Of a stretch of 64,000 nt of DNA, positions 39,351-52,041 are shown one piece after another. This stretch comes from Burhinus oedicnemus (Eukaryota; Chordata; Aves; Charadriiformes; Burhinidae). The notes beneath the pieces are model-generated. The model was not told the origin of the DNA. It did not search any database and saw only the letters and a list, made by a program, of their open reading frames with translations. Every line of letters starts with the position of its first letter. The stretch's first letter is position 1. The DNA lies in contig VFFE01009164.1 of assembly GCA_008921705.1 (NCBI GenBank), forward strand, positions 787,737-851,736, in the 5' to 3' direction. Made by a program: the position numbers and the translations under genes.

Positions 39351-42300
39351 TCTGGTTGACGAGGGCCTAATTTTCACCTGGTTTAGGTCCGTGTCATTCA
39401 TAAACGTTAGGAGAAAAGGGTCACTGGAGCAAATCCGGAGAGAGAAAAAAGCAAGCATTAAAATAAGTCTCGTTTGCCTTGCTCTGATTACTAATACCTT
39501 GTAATGATGTTCTCCCTCACTATGGGGTGGGATTTTTCTTGGCTTACTTCAGTTTCCATTGAAGTAACTCGGAAAATTCCAACAGCTTTGGTGGAAACAA
39601 GCTCCAATAATCTGGGATTCTCGGAAGTGTCCTTCCTTTCCAAGAAACAGCGTTCTTCTGTGATGGAGAGCTCTATCTTTCACAGAAGTTTAATGCTTTT
39701 TCACTTTTGATGCTGAAAATGTATTGGATCGGAAATAAAGCCCAGTGCAAATGAGATTATACACTGAGCTCCCTACTCAAAGAGATTAAATTGCACGACT
39801 TTTTAAATATCTTGCATTAATATTATTTGGTCCTTCATTTCATTTCTTTGACATTTGTAATTTATTAAGCAGTCCGAGTTACTCTCAGTTTAATTCATTG
39901 TCTTCAAGCAGTTGACATACACAGTGAATTTGGCGGGCTGTCTTCAAACAGAGATTTCTACTTCTTATTAGCAAATTCCTGGAGCTGTAAAGGCTTCTTT
40001 GGTTTTCATACCTCCACAGCGTTGCCGCGAATTGACAGAATCACGCAGAAAGCAAAGCTATTTTCGGGTGTCTCCCTGGTCAATAAGGAAAAATGTTCCT
40101 CTTGCAAAAGAAAACTGTTTCTCTTCTGCGTGAGTCATGACTCCGCTTGTATGCACAGCGCAAAAGATTTCCAGCTTCTCAGGCTTCACTGGCATTCGGG
40201 GTAGGCTTCAGCCAGCCAAGATTCACATGTGGAAACTAAATATGGTCATAGGGTTACGCTCCCATTTTTTGCCCATTACTCAGGCTCCTGCATGGTGTGT
40301 TTCAGTGCCTACTCCCTTTCTGCCGCTGCGCATCTCCCACTGCAGGGATAGTTTACTCTGTGGTTAAGGCTAGTAAGATCTTAGACAGCACCAGTTACAA
40401 ACAACTAGTGTGTTTCATCTTCTGCTTAGGAGTACTATATAAATAAACCAGACCCATTATTAATCCTGGGGGGGGAAGCTAAAGGTTAGATACCTTTACG
40501 AAGCTCCATGCTAGAGGGTGTCATCTTAAGTCTGACTTGAGCTTTTAGCTGTAGTAATCACCACAGTTTTCATGGTAGAACCTGCCAAAAATAGAAAAAC
40601 AAGAGGGAGAGAACATGTTGTTTTTTTGAAAACAAAACAGCCTGTGTATTTTCAGCAACAAGAAGTCAGAGGGACATTTTTATAATTATATACAAGAGCA
40701 GAAGGGTTCTGATGTCATGGGAGCCAGAAAAATACATCCTAAATTATACTACATTTCACCATGGAGGCTAATCAGCACGCCAGCGGCATTTTCAGGTCCC
40801 TGTAAGGGGGTTCAACCCCTCCTTGGGACCGGTCAACATGTGTGGCTGTGGAAGAACAGCGGTGACCACAAATTACTGGGGTCTGTCAGGTATGCACCGC
40901 TCTGACACGGCAACGCAGCTCTTGGTGAGGTGCTGGCTCTCTTCCCATCAGCTCTCCCCGGGAGCCCTCGTCCCCTCCTCAGGCGTTTTATAGAGCTGTG
41001 TGGGAGCAGCAAGGGGCCTGATTTCATACTTTGAGCTCAGCTTTGACTTCCTCTAGAGGTCTGTGTTCTCCATTCGTCCCAAAGCTATTCCATGCTGCCT
41101 GGAGACACAAACTTCAAAGCATCCAGCAGTGGAGCGGTGACATTTGCTCTGGTCCCAGTTTCCACCTTCAATCTCCATGCAGAATTCATTACAGAATGGT
41201 AATGGCACCATTACCAAAGATTTCTATGTATCAGGCCCATTTTCAGCAAGGCTTTTACATACCAAACCCAAGATTTTTATACATGGATTAGCGGCCTTTA
41301 ACTAGAAGTATCTTATATGAATTCTTCAGTCAAACTTTTAGATTACACTTATTCATTTCTGCATTTCTTTGTGCTTAATTGCAAATAAGTTGCTAGTAGA
41401 AGAAACGCAAAACAAGTCATTCAAACTTTAATTAGATAAACAGAGCTTATTTCTGCAAGAAGTGCCACACACTAAAGAACCACAGCGTTTAAATTCACAC
41501 CAAATTCACCGTGATCACATCACTGCTCTCTGGCTATGGAAAGGTTTGCATGGCAGAAGTCGTTCCAGTTTCAATCCTAGGTCCACACAACACAGAAATT
41601 ACCAGAAAAATGATACCAGTGTTGGAAGAGGTAAGAACTAAAAAATCCTGCATCTTATTTCTTTACTACCAGAACCAGCCCTTTGAAGACATTTCTGGAG
41701 GGCAATATGAAAGCGTTTTTACTTCTGTTGTGTGTACCAATATTTATTCTGGAAACAGACTTGTTTTGTGAGAACTATTCCATTTCATGCCCTTTTCCAA
41801 GACTATTGAACTGTCCTTAGAAATATTCAGACATGCCTTATGCCAACTATTTGCACCTGTTACATTCTTTACGCAAAATCAAGTCACTGACTGCAAAGCT
41901 CCTAAGGGACTTATGTTCTGCCTCAGGAAATCATTTGGTGTTTATATGTACTGAAATTTGATAGTATGTGCCATGAAAAAGGATCAACATGGCTGCTCAT
42001 GTGGCCTGCAACTTCGCACATATTGTCAGTTGACAGATAAAGTGTTATTTCTTAAGTGTAATTTCTTAACAGACTTCCATCAATAGCCGTGTTTGGTAAC
42101 CCAGTAGGACAGCTTAGTTTTCAGGAGCCATTTAAAATTTGCATTTGACGTATTCAGTGTTCATGGGGCCATGGCAAGTAGCTTCATATACTGAAAGAAC
42201 TGGATCTAATACATCGGTATTATCTGATGACATCAGTTGTCATCTGATGGGCATTTGGAAACATAGTACTAGGACTCAACAGAGAGCAATATAATGGTTA

Positions 42301-45300
42301 GCTAGTAGTTTTTACCCACTTTCAATGTGGTTTCCTTAAAGGAATAAAGGCTTTTTGCTTATAGCTGGTGTTTGTAAACAGAGACAGAAAAGAATGTAAG
42401 CTCCACCTAGGAGAAGGTTATGAAATACTATTGAACAGGGAGAAGGGCAGCTAGAGAGTGATTTTATTTGCATAAGCTTTCTGTCCAGAATCATCTACGC
42501 AACTGCTGGAAGCTCCTGGTGAAATGGAGGCAGAGTAGAACAGAGGTCAGAACAGAACCAGAGCAAGGACTTTCTTTAAGACTCCTGCAGCTGTAGACCT
42601 TCTGCAGACATTGTGATGAGCTAATAGGGAGGTGGCTTTGCAGGGAAAGAAATACCTTGAGCTGAAGCTGCTGAGCAGAGCAGCAGGGCTCTGTGAATTC
42701 CCTGTCTCTTGAAAGAAGCGGGGTAGGGCTGAGCATCCCTACGAGCTAGCGATACGTCTGTGTGAATGAAGGAATTCCTGGATATCATGGTGATGTAACC
42801 ACTGGTGGTGAAATAACGAGAAGGGCTAGCTGGAATGACAGTAGTGACCACAAAAGGGCAATAGCTGAAGCAAGTATCATGGTTGTGGCTGTGAAACGGT
42901 AAAAGGTTTAGTGCAAAGAAGTACAGCATGCGCCTTTAATCATTGCTAATACAAATACATGATTAATTCAGCATTGTTAATTCTTCCCAAGTTTATTTTA
43001 CTTTCCATTGTCTCTGTACAGGCTTAATCTTCTAAATGAGAAATATTGCTCATCAAGAGAGTCAGGGTTCAGTGTCCCCAGGACTCAAGGTGAGGGTTCA
43101 CACTGGAGGCTTTTGCTAGTGCTAAGAGGAATCCCCCTGCATTTAAACCCAGTTCTTGTTGCCATCAGCAACAGGGATGCTTTGAGTTTCAGTCCTCAAT
43201 AATGCATGAATCAACAGGTCATAGACAATTAAGATTATTTTTTTTCTTATTTTGGATGACTATCCACCAACAGGATAATTTCAATTGTAATATTTTTAGT
43301 CTCTCAGCCAGGAAGCAGTAAACTGATGCATGGGGCGGTCCAAGTTTTTTGGAGAACTCGGCAACAGAAAGGTTTTCCCCACTCCACTGAAGAGCTGGGC
43401 AGTGCTGGCTTTAACCTCTCTGTGCTGAATACTGGTACTTGGTCAGACAATTCTGCAATCTAGAGGAGTAAATCTGTATTTTCAGTGGCCTTCCTTAAAG
43501 GATGCTCGTTAGAGATACACAAAGGAATTTTTTTAACTATAGAAATGATGCTCCAAAGACACTCAAATTCAGACCAAAAGATCCAGTCCTGCTAAAATCT
43601 GACAGAAACAGCTCCAGCTTTTTGTCCCTAGACATCTTTGTTTCACAGTGTTCTTTGGACTGTTTCAGAAACTCAGTACAGATGAAACAGGCAGAATTTT
43701 AGCTGTTTCCAAATGTAGTTGAATCATTGTCTAATAGGGAGTAACAACACCTACTCTTGTTAAAAGAAGACAGCTGAATTGACAGACATCTGCAACAGTT
43801 GAATCGGAGTCTACACATTGTGAAATAAAGAGATAAAATACTATATAAGCCAGAAGATAAAAAGTCAGGAGATGACAAAGTATGAACAAACCTTGAAGGC
43901 AGTTGTCTAAACCTACAAGATCTTGTATGCTCTATTCAGTTGTCAGTTCCTATTATTAGGATATTTACTGTCCTACAAGGAATCCAGGTTATAACGGAAG
44001 ATTTCTGTCAGTGAGATAGAGCGTATCTGTAAAATGAGTAGTCTGGCAAGGCAACATATGCTTATCGCAGGGAACACAGGCTAAGCATTGCCCACCAACA
44101 GATCAGGGTTGGGCTTTGGGATTGCCTGCAGAGAGTTTTTATGCATGAGTCTGACTGCTGCTGGCAGCACTGGGTGGCTCCCCAGCCTGCTTCCCAGTGT
44201 GCTTCTTCTCCATCATGGGAAGCTGTTTCCAGGCCCGGCTGTCTGCCCAGCCAGGCTCCTCTTGAGGGGAATCTGGTCATACTTATCATGCCCAAGGCAA
44301 GATCTGAGCTGACTTGTCAGTACATTTAAACCTTGCTCTGTCTGACCATACTTATGGTCATTGCCCTTGAAGGCAAGCCACACTTAAGTAGGAATTTGCA
44401 CATCTTGATGATACTTTAATGCCCTGGTTATTGTTGTCTCTATTGGTGCCTGTCACTGCACTGTCCATACTTGCTCTCCTGTAGGATTCTCTTTTGGTTC
44501 AGAACTTAGCTGCAAAATGTTACAGGTAGGAACTGAAGAAAGGTATAAAGAGTCATCCCTCTCCTTTTTTCCTTGCAAAATCTCCATCTGTCACTGCCAG
44601 ATGGAAATGTGCCTGCTGCACACAGCTTCTCCTCATTCCTTGAGTAGGCAATCCTTGAGATTCTCTCATCCTGTCGTTCTCTGTAGAATATACCCTGCTC
44701 CTTTTGATGTACTTCTTCATTTTGTTTTTTCTCTTAGCACCAACTACTTAGTCTCCATGTCACTTTTTTCACTTTGGATTTTCTGCCAGTAGGATTTCTG
44801 GCAATGCGTACATCTGGCAAGCTACATCTGGAGCTCTGGTTGGTGGAGATGGGCAGCCTGAATGTTTTGATGAGTAATAGTCACAGATGAATGCCTATAT
44901 TCTGATAGTTGCCAAGAAGTTACACAACTACAGATCCCTTGGTCCTTTAAGGTTTCTCCGAGCTGATCCTCTGGTGTAAAGCATTTTGTAGCTCAGAATA
45001 ACTAGCCAGGAAAAGATTGTCAGTGCCTAGATGAGTTGTAGGGGTACTCCATATCCTGGATAAAGGTTCAGAGATAGGATCAACTGAGAAGGTCACAGCT
45101 ATGACACACTTAGATTTAAGTTAATCCCTGGGTGCCAAAACAACCCCTGAGAGCTGCTGTCAGTCTGCAGAAAACCGAACAACCTTCAGCCTAGGTCCCT
45201 AGTGTTTCAAGCTGGAAAAGAGAATTATCTCTAGAAGTGCTAGAATGCGAGACCATAATGCCTTTATTCCCCTCTGCACCAATGACTGCTTAATGGAAGG

Positions 45301-47999
45301 GAAAATCTGGATTCTGAAGTCTTGAGACCAATAATGGTGTCACAAAGCTCAGGCAGTGGCCTTGGGGTGACCTGGCACCTATTGGAAGCCATCATGCCAT
45401 GTCAGGGGTCTATAGTTAGTTCCTTCACAGCACACAAGGAGAACTGGTCTTATAAAAAAATGGATCCATAGTAGTCAGCATACTGAGCAGTGCGCAGCTT
45501 AAGTTTACACCTGGGAGTGCAGTGAGAGGAGTTTAAGTCTCCTCTACCTCAAGGGGTGACATGCTGTACTACAAGCCTCGGAGACGCATCATTTCCCAGC
45601 TCTTGTTAGTGATCCCTGAGAATACCCATCATCTCCAGTTCCTGCAGGAGAAGGTGGCAGCCAGAGGAACATCTCATTTCTATGTGCCAGCAGTACGTAA
45701 GTGTGACCTGGGCACCCTTACGGTAAGTTTTACTGACAATTATGTGCCACAGAAATTCAGGTGTCTGCAGGGTTATGCAACTTCAAGTTCTCAGAACAAA
45801 AGCAAATTACCTACTGGCATTGAGCCTAGGGCCTTTAGTGGATTGTGTCTTGACTCAACACTAAAATGTGTTTTGACTGTGAAGGAGGACACAGGCTGGT
45901 ACTGAGTCTAATCACTCTCTTCCCACTTTTGCCATCCTTAGTAAAAGCAGTTACAAATCTAGTGAGAATACTGTGCATTTATATATTGTCATAGTTATCA
46001 AATGTAAAACATTTTACCACGGTGCCTCCAGAAGGCCATAATAGAGAAAAACATCTTGAAGACAGGATGTGCTAGTTGTACTGTACAATTGAAATGTTAA
46101 TTAAAAATTCTGCAGAGGAAAGCAAGATAGAAATAACATAACCTGTATCACATGGTGTCCCAGTGTCAGATAACACAAAGTGAAAGAGTTAACGTTTGTA
46201 AGACAGAAATGAAGATAGCAAAGGTGTCTAGCTCAGCAAAGACTTTTATTCTGTGCCTCTTTCCTCCTCCTCGGGAGATGAGGAAAAAAAGGAGGAGGAT
46301 GCAGCAGACACATGAAAGCAAGCAAGTGAACAGAGAACAGTTCTAGTTTAACCTAAGAAAGGGTCAAAATTTCATCTCAAAAAAATACTCTACATTTAGT
46401 GCACTGTTCTTAATCAAGTTCAGAGGGATCAACCACACAACTGAGCAGTTCACACTCGTTTCTCAAAACTTGGGTGCGCCAGCTGGTTTTAACTGGAGTG
46501 TCTCAGCGTATTCAAAGGAAAATGGTTCAAGCTAAATGGCACAATTTAAGAACTGGTGAGCTAGAGGACGGGAAGAGTGACCAGCAACAGCCAAGAAAGT
46601 TTTCTGGTAGGAGGAAAAAGGTGGTGTTGAACTCACCTCAACCCACAGGTCCTGAGGCAGCTTATGACACTGACTTCGTATCTAGTAGTGTACGACTGTC
46701 TACACCACGTTTACAGCCATGGTAGGAGATTGCCTGATGCCATTGTCTAACAGCTAATGCCTGTTCCCCTAGCAGACAAGCCTGGATCTTGCTGTATGGT
46801 GTATCGTGACTGTGGTATTGATCGTGAGTGTTATTGCATGGAGAGCCTGGCAGCAGCATGGGTATGAGATTCACCCACAGCCCAGCCCTGTGACCGCTGC
46901 CCAGCAAAGCGCCAGGGACAGTGCAGTCGTAGGGTGAATCTGCACATCTCTCCCATGAGGAGTCTTGGAGATGTGACATTATAAATGGTTAAGATGAATA
47001 GATGTGTCTGTCCTAAAACTATTAGGTTGTTTACAAAAGAAAGATGTTTTTGAATACTGGAATGCTCATTTGCTTTACTTTCACATTACAACCTCCCTTT
47101 TACCTTTTAAAATAATTTAAATTTTCTCACAATTCATAGGCCAATTTAATGTGCTATTTGCTACCATTGGACTATTAACTACCATTAAATACACCATTCT
47201 GATATTGGAGAACACATGACAGACTACCTTAAGCTGGTATCTGCCATTTGAACACTAAGATATGGTTAACAGATTTGTAGGCCAAAATGCAATAGCCTGT
47301 TTTGTTGGACTTTTGTGTACTAGGTTAATGGTGTGACAGGTATTGTGCAACAATCCCACAGAAAAGAACTGTCCTGTCACAAGTTAGGTCTATACACAGC
47401 TAGATAAAAGCTGTCATTCCCCTATTTCCATACATTTAATGCTTAGACTAATGAGCTTTTATTAGGAAGAATCCTGTTTCCACTGGACTCGAAATGAAAG
47501 CTTTAAACAATTTTAACTGAAGAGCTATCTGGACAACCTAGATCTGAATTTTGGATGGCCAAAGTCTTTAACGTAAAATGAACTATAAGCAAGTTATTGT
47601 ATTATGGTATCATTCTGTTTATTGGATATTAAAATAATCTACAAGACAACATCGTTATCCTAATTTGAAATGTAGAGAAACTGAGGAACAAGAAAGCAAT
47701 AGCATTTGCCATCATTAAGCATTTGAACAAGCTTGGGCTCCCTATTAAATGCTGTATTCACTAGTTCTACTGCCTACTTATTTAGCAGCAGAAAATATTT
47801 ACTTGGGAGAAAAATGTCATTTTTTGTTCGGGAGAACCCTCCTGAGCAGATCCTGAACCAGAGATAAAGAATGTTTGCGCTTCCTTTCTTGAGAAAGAAA
47901 TGACATCACTTTCTGTTTCTTTATCAAGACATAATGGGCTTTTCTTCCTAATAACATGAGATTTGTTCACGTGACTTTCAAGGAAAAAGCAGTCAGACC
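39351..47999. other. Intergenic DNA downstream of the CAV1 3' end
   Basis: No coding exon is recognisable. The block at about 39720-39920 is AT-rich with ATTAAT/AATTTATTAAG motifs and could be a conserved element. A plus-strand open frame at 45561-45905 (114 codons) has no recognisable domain and is treated as chance. No large exon resembling the MET sema-domain exon is present on the minus strand. Confidence 0.55.
46262..46299. repeat. Polypyrimidine/polypurine inverted repeat
   Basis: TCCTCCTCCT (46262-46271) is the reverse complement of AGGAGGAGGA (46290-46299), with an 18-base spacer. The arms are homopurine/homopyrimidine, so the site is low complexity and could fold back. Confidence 0.5.
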
Positions 48000-48020
48000 G
48001 GAGCTACCATTAAACATCTT

Positions 48021-48026
48021 TTTATT
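48021..48026 (-). terminator. CAV1: Distal CAV1 polyadenylation signal AATAAA
   Basis: TTTATT on the + strand reads AATAAA on the minus strand, about 2.0 kb after the CAV1 stop codon. Its distance agrees with a full-length CAV1 3' UTR, so it is the favoured end-of-transcript signal. Confidence 0.65.
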
Positions 48027-49466
48027 GTAGTCTTTAATGTACATGCAGAATTAAAAAAAGTGTCAGTTATATCTGTAAGCATATAACAACAATGTAAATG
48101 TCTCAGATCAGCAATGTATTTGGATTAGGGACTAATAACTCTAAGTGAACAGACATCTTTCAGGATATACAGTTTATATGGTAAATCAAGAAGGTTTTCT
48201 TCAGAGTGATTTTCCTCATAAAAAGATAAAATATTTCTTGTTTACAATCTCACTTGGTTTTAATACTGAAAAAATCTATAATAGTACACTCTCCATTATG
48301 TACATAGAAAAACATAAAACTATATCCATACCAGTGTCTGTTTTAAATGCAAACAATAGTAGTTAATAGCTTTGTAATTTTTTTGTGCACCCTCTCCCTT
48401 CTTCTCCCCACCCCCCCATTAAAAAATGCAGCATTTCCTAAAGTTTTCAATGCTTTGGCAGAAATTGAACTGAAGGCACTCCTGTGTTAAGTAAAGCAAT
48501 ATGTGAAATATCAGCGCTAAATAAAAAAGCTGTAGGTGTACCAGACAGCTCCATGCTCATCCCAAGGGCCAAATCTTGCACTCTCCGAGGTCAAGAACTG
48601 GTTTGCTGGAGATCCCAACTGGAGCAGGCTCAGGCCCCAGCGTGGTTTACAAAAAAGCTGATTAGCCTCACAACTAATTTGACAAATGCTTCACGCAAAC
48701 CATATGAGGATGCAGAGAGCACCTCTGAACACAGTACTATCACGAGGGCAAAAAGCTCCTGCAGGTCACAGCATCAGAACATGTTGCAAAGGCTTTGCTC
48801 TCCAGGCCTCGTACTTCGCAACACGGCAGTTTCACACAACACCCTCCGTTTAAGACTCCCTGATGTTGCAGCTCAGCTAAAAATGAACAAACCAACCCAC
48901 AAATGTGAAGTTTCTAAACCATCTCTTGTGACGGGTTAGTTTAGACTCAGCAAAGCGTCAGTTCTCTTGAAAATAATCTGCGTGCCAGCGGCACGCTGAC
49001 TTCTGCTGGTAGGGAGGCTTTGAAAGCAGATAGAAAAGTTTCTCTCAGGGGCAGCTCCCCCTTGGCCTCACGTGGCTTGTGTTTGGCACACCTTCGTTTT
49101 TCTTGTAACTCAGGGTTATCTCTGGCATACCTGCAATACGTATTTATATGAATACTTTGCGGGGAAAAAATAAAAAAGCCTATGACAGAAGCACCTAAAT
49201 GCTCACTAAGGGATGTGTCATAAGTCACAGTCAGGAAAACATTTCCATAATGACCAGTTTTAGTTCTCAACTGCAGTTTGCTCCTGCAATCCTAGCGAAG
49301 GCTGAGAAACAACTGGATGCAAACTTCCGAGAGAGAATGAGTCAGAAAGGCACCAACCCAAGCTTTTTATGCACATGAAAAGCTTTCCCGTGTCAATGTC
49401 TCCAACCTGATAAAGTGTTAGATTTTCAGGACATGTATTAGTTCAGTAATTTGTTTACTTAACTAT

Positions 49467-49472
49467 TTTATT
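49467..49472 (-). terminator. CAV1: Possible proximal CAV1 polyadenylation signal AATAAA
   Basis: A second TTTATT (AATAAA on the minus strand) lies about 560 bases after the stop codon. If used, it would give a short-UTR mRNA isoform that lacks most of the 3' UTR. Use is not shown by the sequence; a hexamer can occur by chance in AT-rich DNA. Confidence 0.3.
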
Positions 49473-49810
49473 CCTAGTGCACCATATCTGACCATGACTG
49501 TAAATAGCTGCAGTCAAGTGACAATCCAATTGAAAAAGAACATTCTGCTAAAACCTGCCAGCTGGTCACGTTCATTCTGCTGCAATAGCTCTGCGCTCTT
49601 TGGCCACAATAAAATGAATGGCTTTATAGTGTTGGAAAGCATTTTTGTCGTTCTTCAGTATCACTGTGGATTTATCTCACAAGGAATGAAGTGTGAGATA
49701 AAAAGCCATCCAACAACACTTCAGCCTCTGAATTGAACAGCCAGCAAAATGATATGCAGCTGGCATGGAAGAATAGCCATTTAAGGTTAGTTTGAAATGC
49801 AGGCTGAAGG

Positions 49811-49836
49811 AAAAAAAAAAAAAAAAAAAAAAAAAA
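49811..49836. repeat. A26 homopolymer within the CAV1 3' UTR
   Basis: Twenty-six consecutive A on the + strand become U26 in the CAV1 mRNA, about 190 bases after the stop codon. It resembles a retroposon tail in orientation but no retroposon body is recognisable beside it. It is likely length-variable. Confidence 0.9.
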
Positions 49837-50027
49837 GAAGCAAGTAGTCCAGTAAGAATAAACAGTAGAAAAAGAAACTGAGCAAGTGATTCTTTGTTTT
49901 GGGCCAGTATATCCACCACTAGTTTCTGTATGTTGCTTTGGGAAACACAAAACTGGCACCAAAACACTCCAAACAACACAAAACTCCCACCCCCTTCCTC
50001 GGCTGATGGCTCTCCTTAAAATGTCCC

Positions 50028-50369
50028 TCAAATCTCTTTCCGTACTGTGGCTCGGATGCTGCTGAACATTTTGCCTATGGCCTCAAACAGTGGGTCGCAG
50101 AACGTGTGGATGCAGATCGAATAGACACGGCTAATGCACTGGATCTCAATCAGGTAGCTCCTTATGCATGGTACCACCGCCCAGATGTGCAGGAATGACA
50201 AAATGGCAAAGTAGATGCCCCAGATGAGGGCCATAGGAATGCCAAAGATTGCTGACAGTAAACGATAAAACCAGTATTTCGTTACAGTGAAGGTGGTAAA
50301 ACTGGCCTTCCAAATCCCATCAAAGCTGTGTGTTCCCTCTGGCTCAGCAATCACATCTTCAAAATCAAT
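50028..50369 (-). CDS. CAV1: Caveolin-1, terminal coding exon (exon 3), partial gene
   Basis: Caveolin-1 is the integral membrane scaffold protein that oligomerises to form caveolae and binds cholesterol and signalling proteins. This exon encodes 113 residues and a TGA stop at 50028-50030. It aligns without gaps to residues 66-178 of the standard 178-residue protein. Visible landmarks are the caveolin signature FEDVIAEP (68-75), the scaffolding domain starting DGIWKASF (82-101), the hydrophobic hairpin (about 102-134, with P110 and P132), and the three known palmitoylated cysteines C133, C143 and C156. The exon opens in phase 0 at IDFEDV directly after a CTGCAG acceptor, matching the known exon 2/3 boundary of the family. 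The open frame runs six codons further upstream from an ATG, but those codons are intronic. Residue 151 is Cys, where human CAV1 has Tyr. The first 65 residues (exons 1 and 2) are not in the window. Confidence 0.97.
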   Translation of the reverse strand: MDFEDVIAEPEGTHSFDGIWKASFTTFTVTKYWFYRLLSAIFGIPMALIWGIYFAILSFLHIWAVVPCIRSYLIEIQCISRVYSICIHTFCDPLFEAIGKMFSSIRATVRKEI

Positions 50370-50391
50370 CTGCAGCAAAGAACACAAAGTC
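50370..50391 (-). other. CAV1: Splice acceptor of CAV1 exon 3
   Basis: Read on the minus strand, a T-rich tract (TTTGTGTTCTTTGCTGCAG) ends in AG at 50371-50370, immediately before the ATT GAT TTT codons for I66-D67-F68. This is a good AG acceptor with a pyrimidine-rich lead. It fixes the start of the coding exon and explains why the ATG at 50385-50387 is not a translation start. Confidence 0.93.
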
Positions 50392-51657
50392 AGGTCAGTC
50401 AGACATTCGCATCAAGGGTGGATTCCAGAAACACCTTTCCTGGAGAGCAACAGTCCCCTGCAACAAAACACGGAAGCACGTACTTCTGACATCCCAACAT
50501 GATTCAACCCATTTTAGCACATCATTTAAGCCATGAATCTTCAGTAACTATCCTTCTCCGGTGACTACCAGGGCGCCTCGATGACTAGCTCAAAATTAAG
50601 ACATCAAACTTCTAGATGGAGGTGTCGACAAAGCTGAATATATTTTCCTCATCTCCTACAGCCCTAAGAGTATGCAGTGCCCTTTAAGCCTACTTAAGGG
50701 ACAAACCAGCTGAACAGAATCATCATGCTTTCATTGCCTAACGTAACTGTTTCATATCTTTATGAATGGAATAAATGCAGTCACTACTTTGACTTTTTAC
50801 ACACCTCAAGCATGTATCAATAAAATGTGTTTCATTCGTCCAAATTTCCCCATCCTTCCTTGTTGAAATCATTGGTGAATTTTGACAGGGAACAAACAGT
50901 GAGGGTAGCTATTTAAATATATACTTTGAAACAGGCATAGATAGTTCTTATTAGACTGAAAAATAAAATGCTGGATTTAGATCTACATCAAGTGGAGCTC
51001 CTCCTTAGTCTGAAAGGGTTAGGGAGCTCTTTCATGTTATTAAACATAAAGAGGCCCTTCACATTAGAGCCATTTTGTTCTATCCTATCCTGTTTATGTG
51101 ATACCACTCTGTTCATGAAAGACACGGCCAGGCTAACGTATTAATATTTAGAAGGAACATACTCTTCCACATATTTCATAGTTTTGGCTATTCATAAATC
51201 ATTCAGAAAGTCACCTAAGGAAGCAGTGCATTCCAACAGGCATATTTTACCACTCTCTGTTGAAATACTGAGCTCTTCAGGAAGCTTAATTGTCATAACA
51301 TTTCTATTAGAAAATTAACAGAATTGCGGTGATGGTTCAGCTCCATGTCACACAAACATGTGTTTGATATAACCCACAATACAGGATATTTAATTTAGTT
51401 AGCACAACCAATTGTATAGGTACTGCATTCAACAGGAAAGAGAACATCACAACACTATGCCTCTGCAAGAAACTAAATGACTGAAAGAAAAAAAAAAATA
51501 ATTGCATTCCTGGGACTGGATCCCAAAGTGAAATGATGCTGCTGCCGTAAGTGAAGATTTACAGGAGCAGGGTAAATATGATATGGGCCAGCAGCTTCAG
51601 AAACTCAGACAACAGTACCTTAGCATGGTGGAAAGAAGTGAATATATACATACACTC

Positions 51658-51688
51658 AGTAGTATTAGAGAAAAGTAGTATTAGAGAA
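51658..51688. repeat. Short tandem duplication beside the CR1 element
   Basis: The unit AGTAGTATTAGAGAAA (about 16 bp) occurs twice in a row, ending inside the first bases of the CR1 fragment that starts near 51684. It may reflect replication slippage or a target duplication around the CR1 5' end. Confidence 0.6.
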
Positions 51689-52041
51689 GACTCAGAGAGG
51701 ATCTCACCAATGCTTATAAATACGTAAAGGGAGGGTGCCGGGAGGATGGCACCAGTCTTTTTGCAGTGGTGCCCAGTGATAGGACAAGAGGTAATGGGCA
51801 CAAACTTGAACCTAGGAAGTTCCATCTAAACATGAGGAGGAACTTCTTTACTTTGAGGGGGTAGAGCACTGGAACAGGCTGCCCAGAGAGGTGGTGGAGT
51901 CTCCGACTCTGGAGACATTCAAAACCCGCCTGGATGCCGTCCTGTGCAACCTGCTCTAGGTGTCCCTGATCTGGCAGGGGGGTTGGACTAGATGATCCCC
52001 AGAGGTCCCTTCCAACCACTGTGGTTCTGTGATTCCGTGAT
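51684..52041 (+). mobile_element. CR1 LINE 3'-end fragment in CAV1 intron 2
   Basis: About 358 bp of CR1 3' sequence in sense orientation: GAGAAGACTCAGAGAGGATC, CAGTGGTGCCCAGTGATAGG, GGAAGTTCCATCTAAACATG, CACTGGAACAGGCTGCCCAG, GGTTGGACTAGATGATCCCC, ending TTCTGTGATTCCGTGAT. It is the longest CR1 piece here and relatively well preserved, but holds no intact open frame. Its orientation is opposite to CAV1. Confidence 0.95.

Larger units (their letters stand above)
48000..50027 (-). other. CAV1: CAV1 3' untranslated region (inferred extent)
   Basis: The stretch follows the CAV1 stop codon on the minus strand and reaches a canonical AATAAA at 48026-48021, so cleavage is expected near 47991-48011. 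The resulting UTR is about 2.0 kb, close to what I recall for mammalian CAV1 mRNA. The left half (about 48010-48450) is AT-rich and UTR-like. The region carries an uninterrupted 26-base A run on the + strand (49811-49836), which would be a U26 tract in the mRNA. A long open frame on the opposite strand (48484-48939) shows no recognisable protein and is treated as chance. The exact 3' end is inferred. Confidence 0.75.

Noticed and set aside
42208..42250. Overlapping direct and inverted repeats of ATCTGATG / GATGACA
   Set aside because: The arms are only 7-8 bp and the region has no other notable feature; compatible with chance.
45561..45905. Plus-strand open frame of 114 codons
   Set aside because: The start of the translation looks protein-like, but I recognise no family and see no splice sites or partner exons.
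48484..48939. Plus-strand open frame of 151 codons
   Set aside because: It lies antisense within the inferred CAV1 3' UTR, has no recognisable domain and no promoter context; best explained as chance.
50370..50387. Upstream ATG in frame with CAV1 exon 3
   Set aside because: The six codons come from the intron side of a good CTGCAG acceptor; the family splices in at residue 66.
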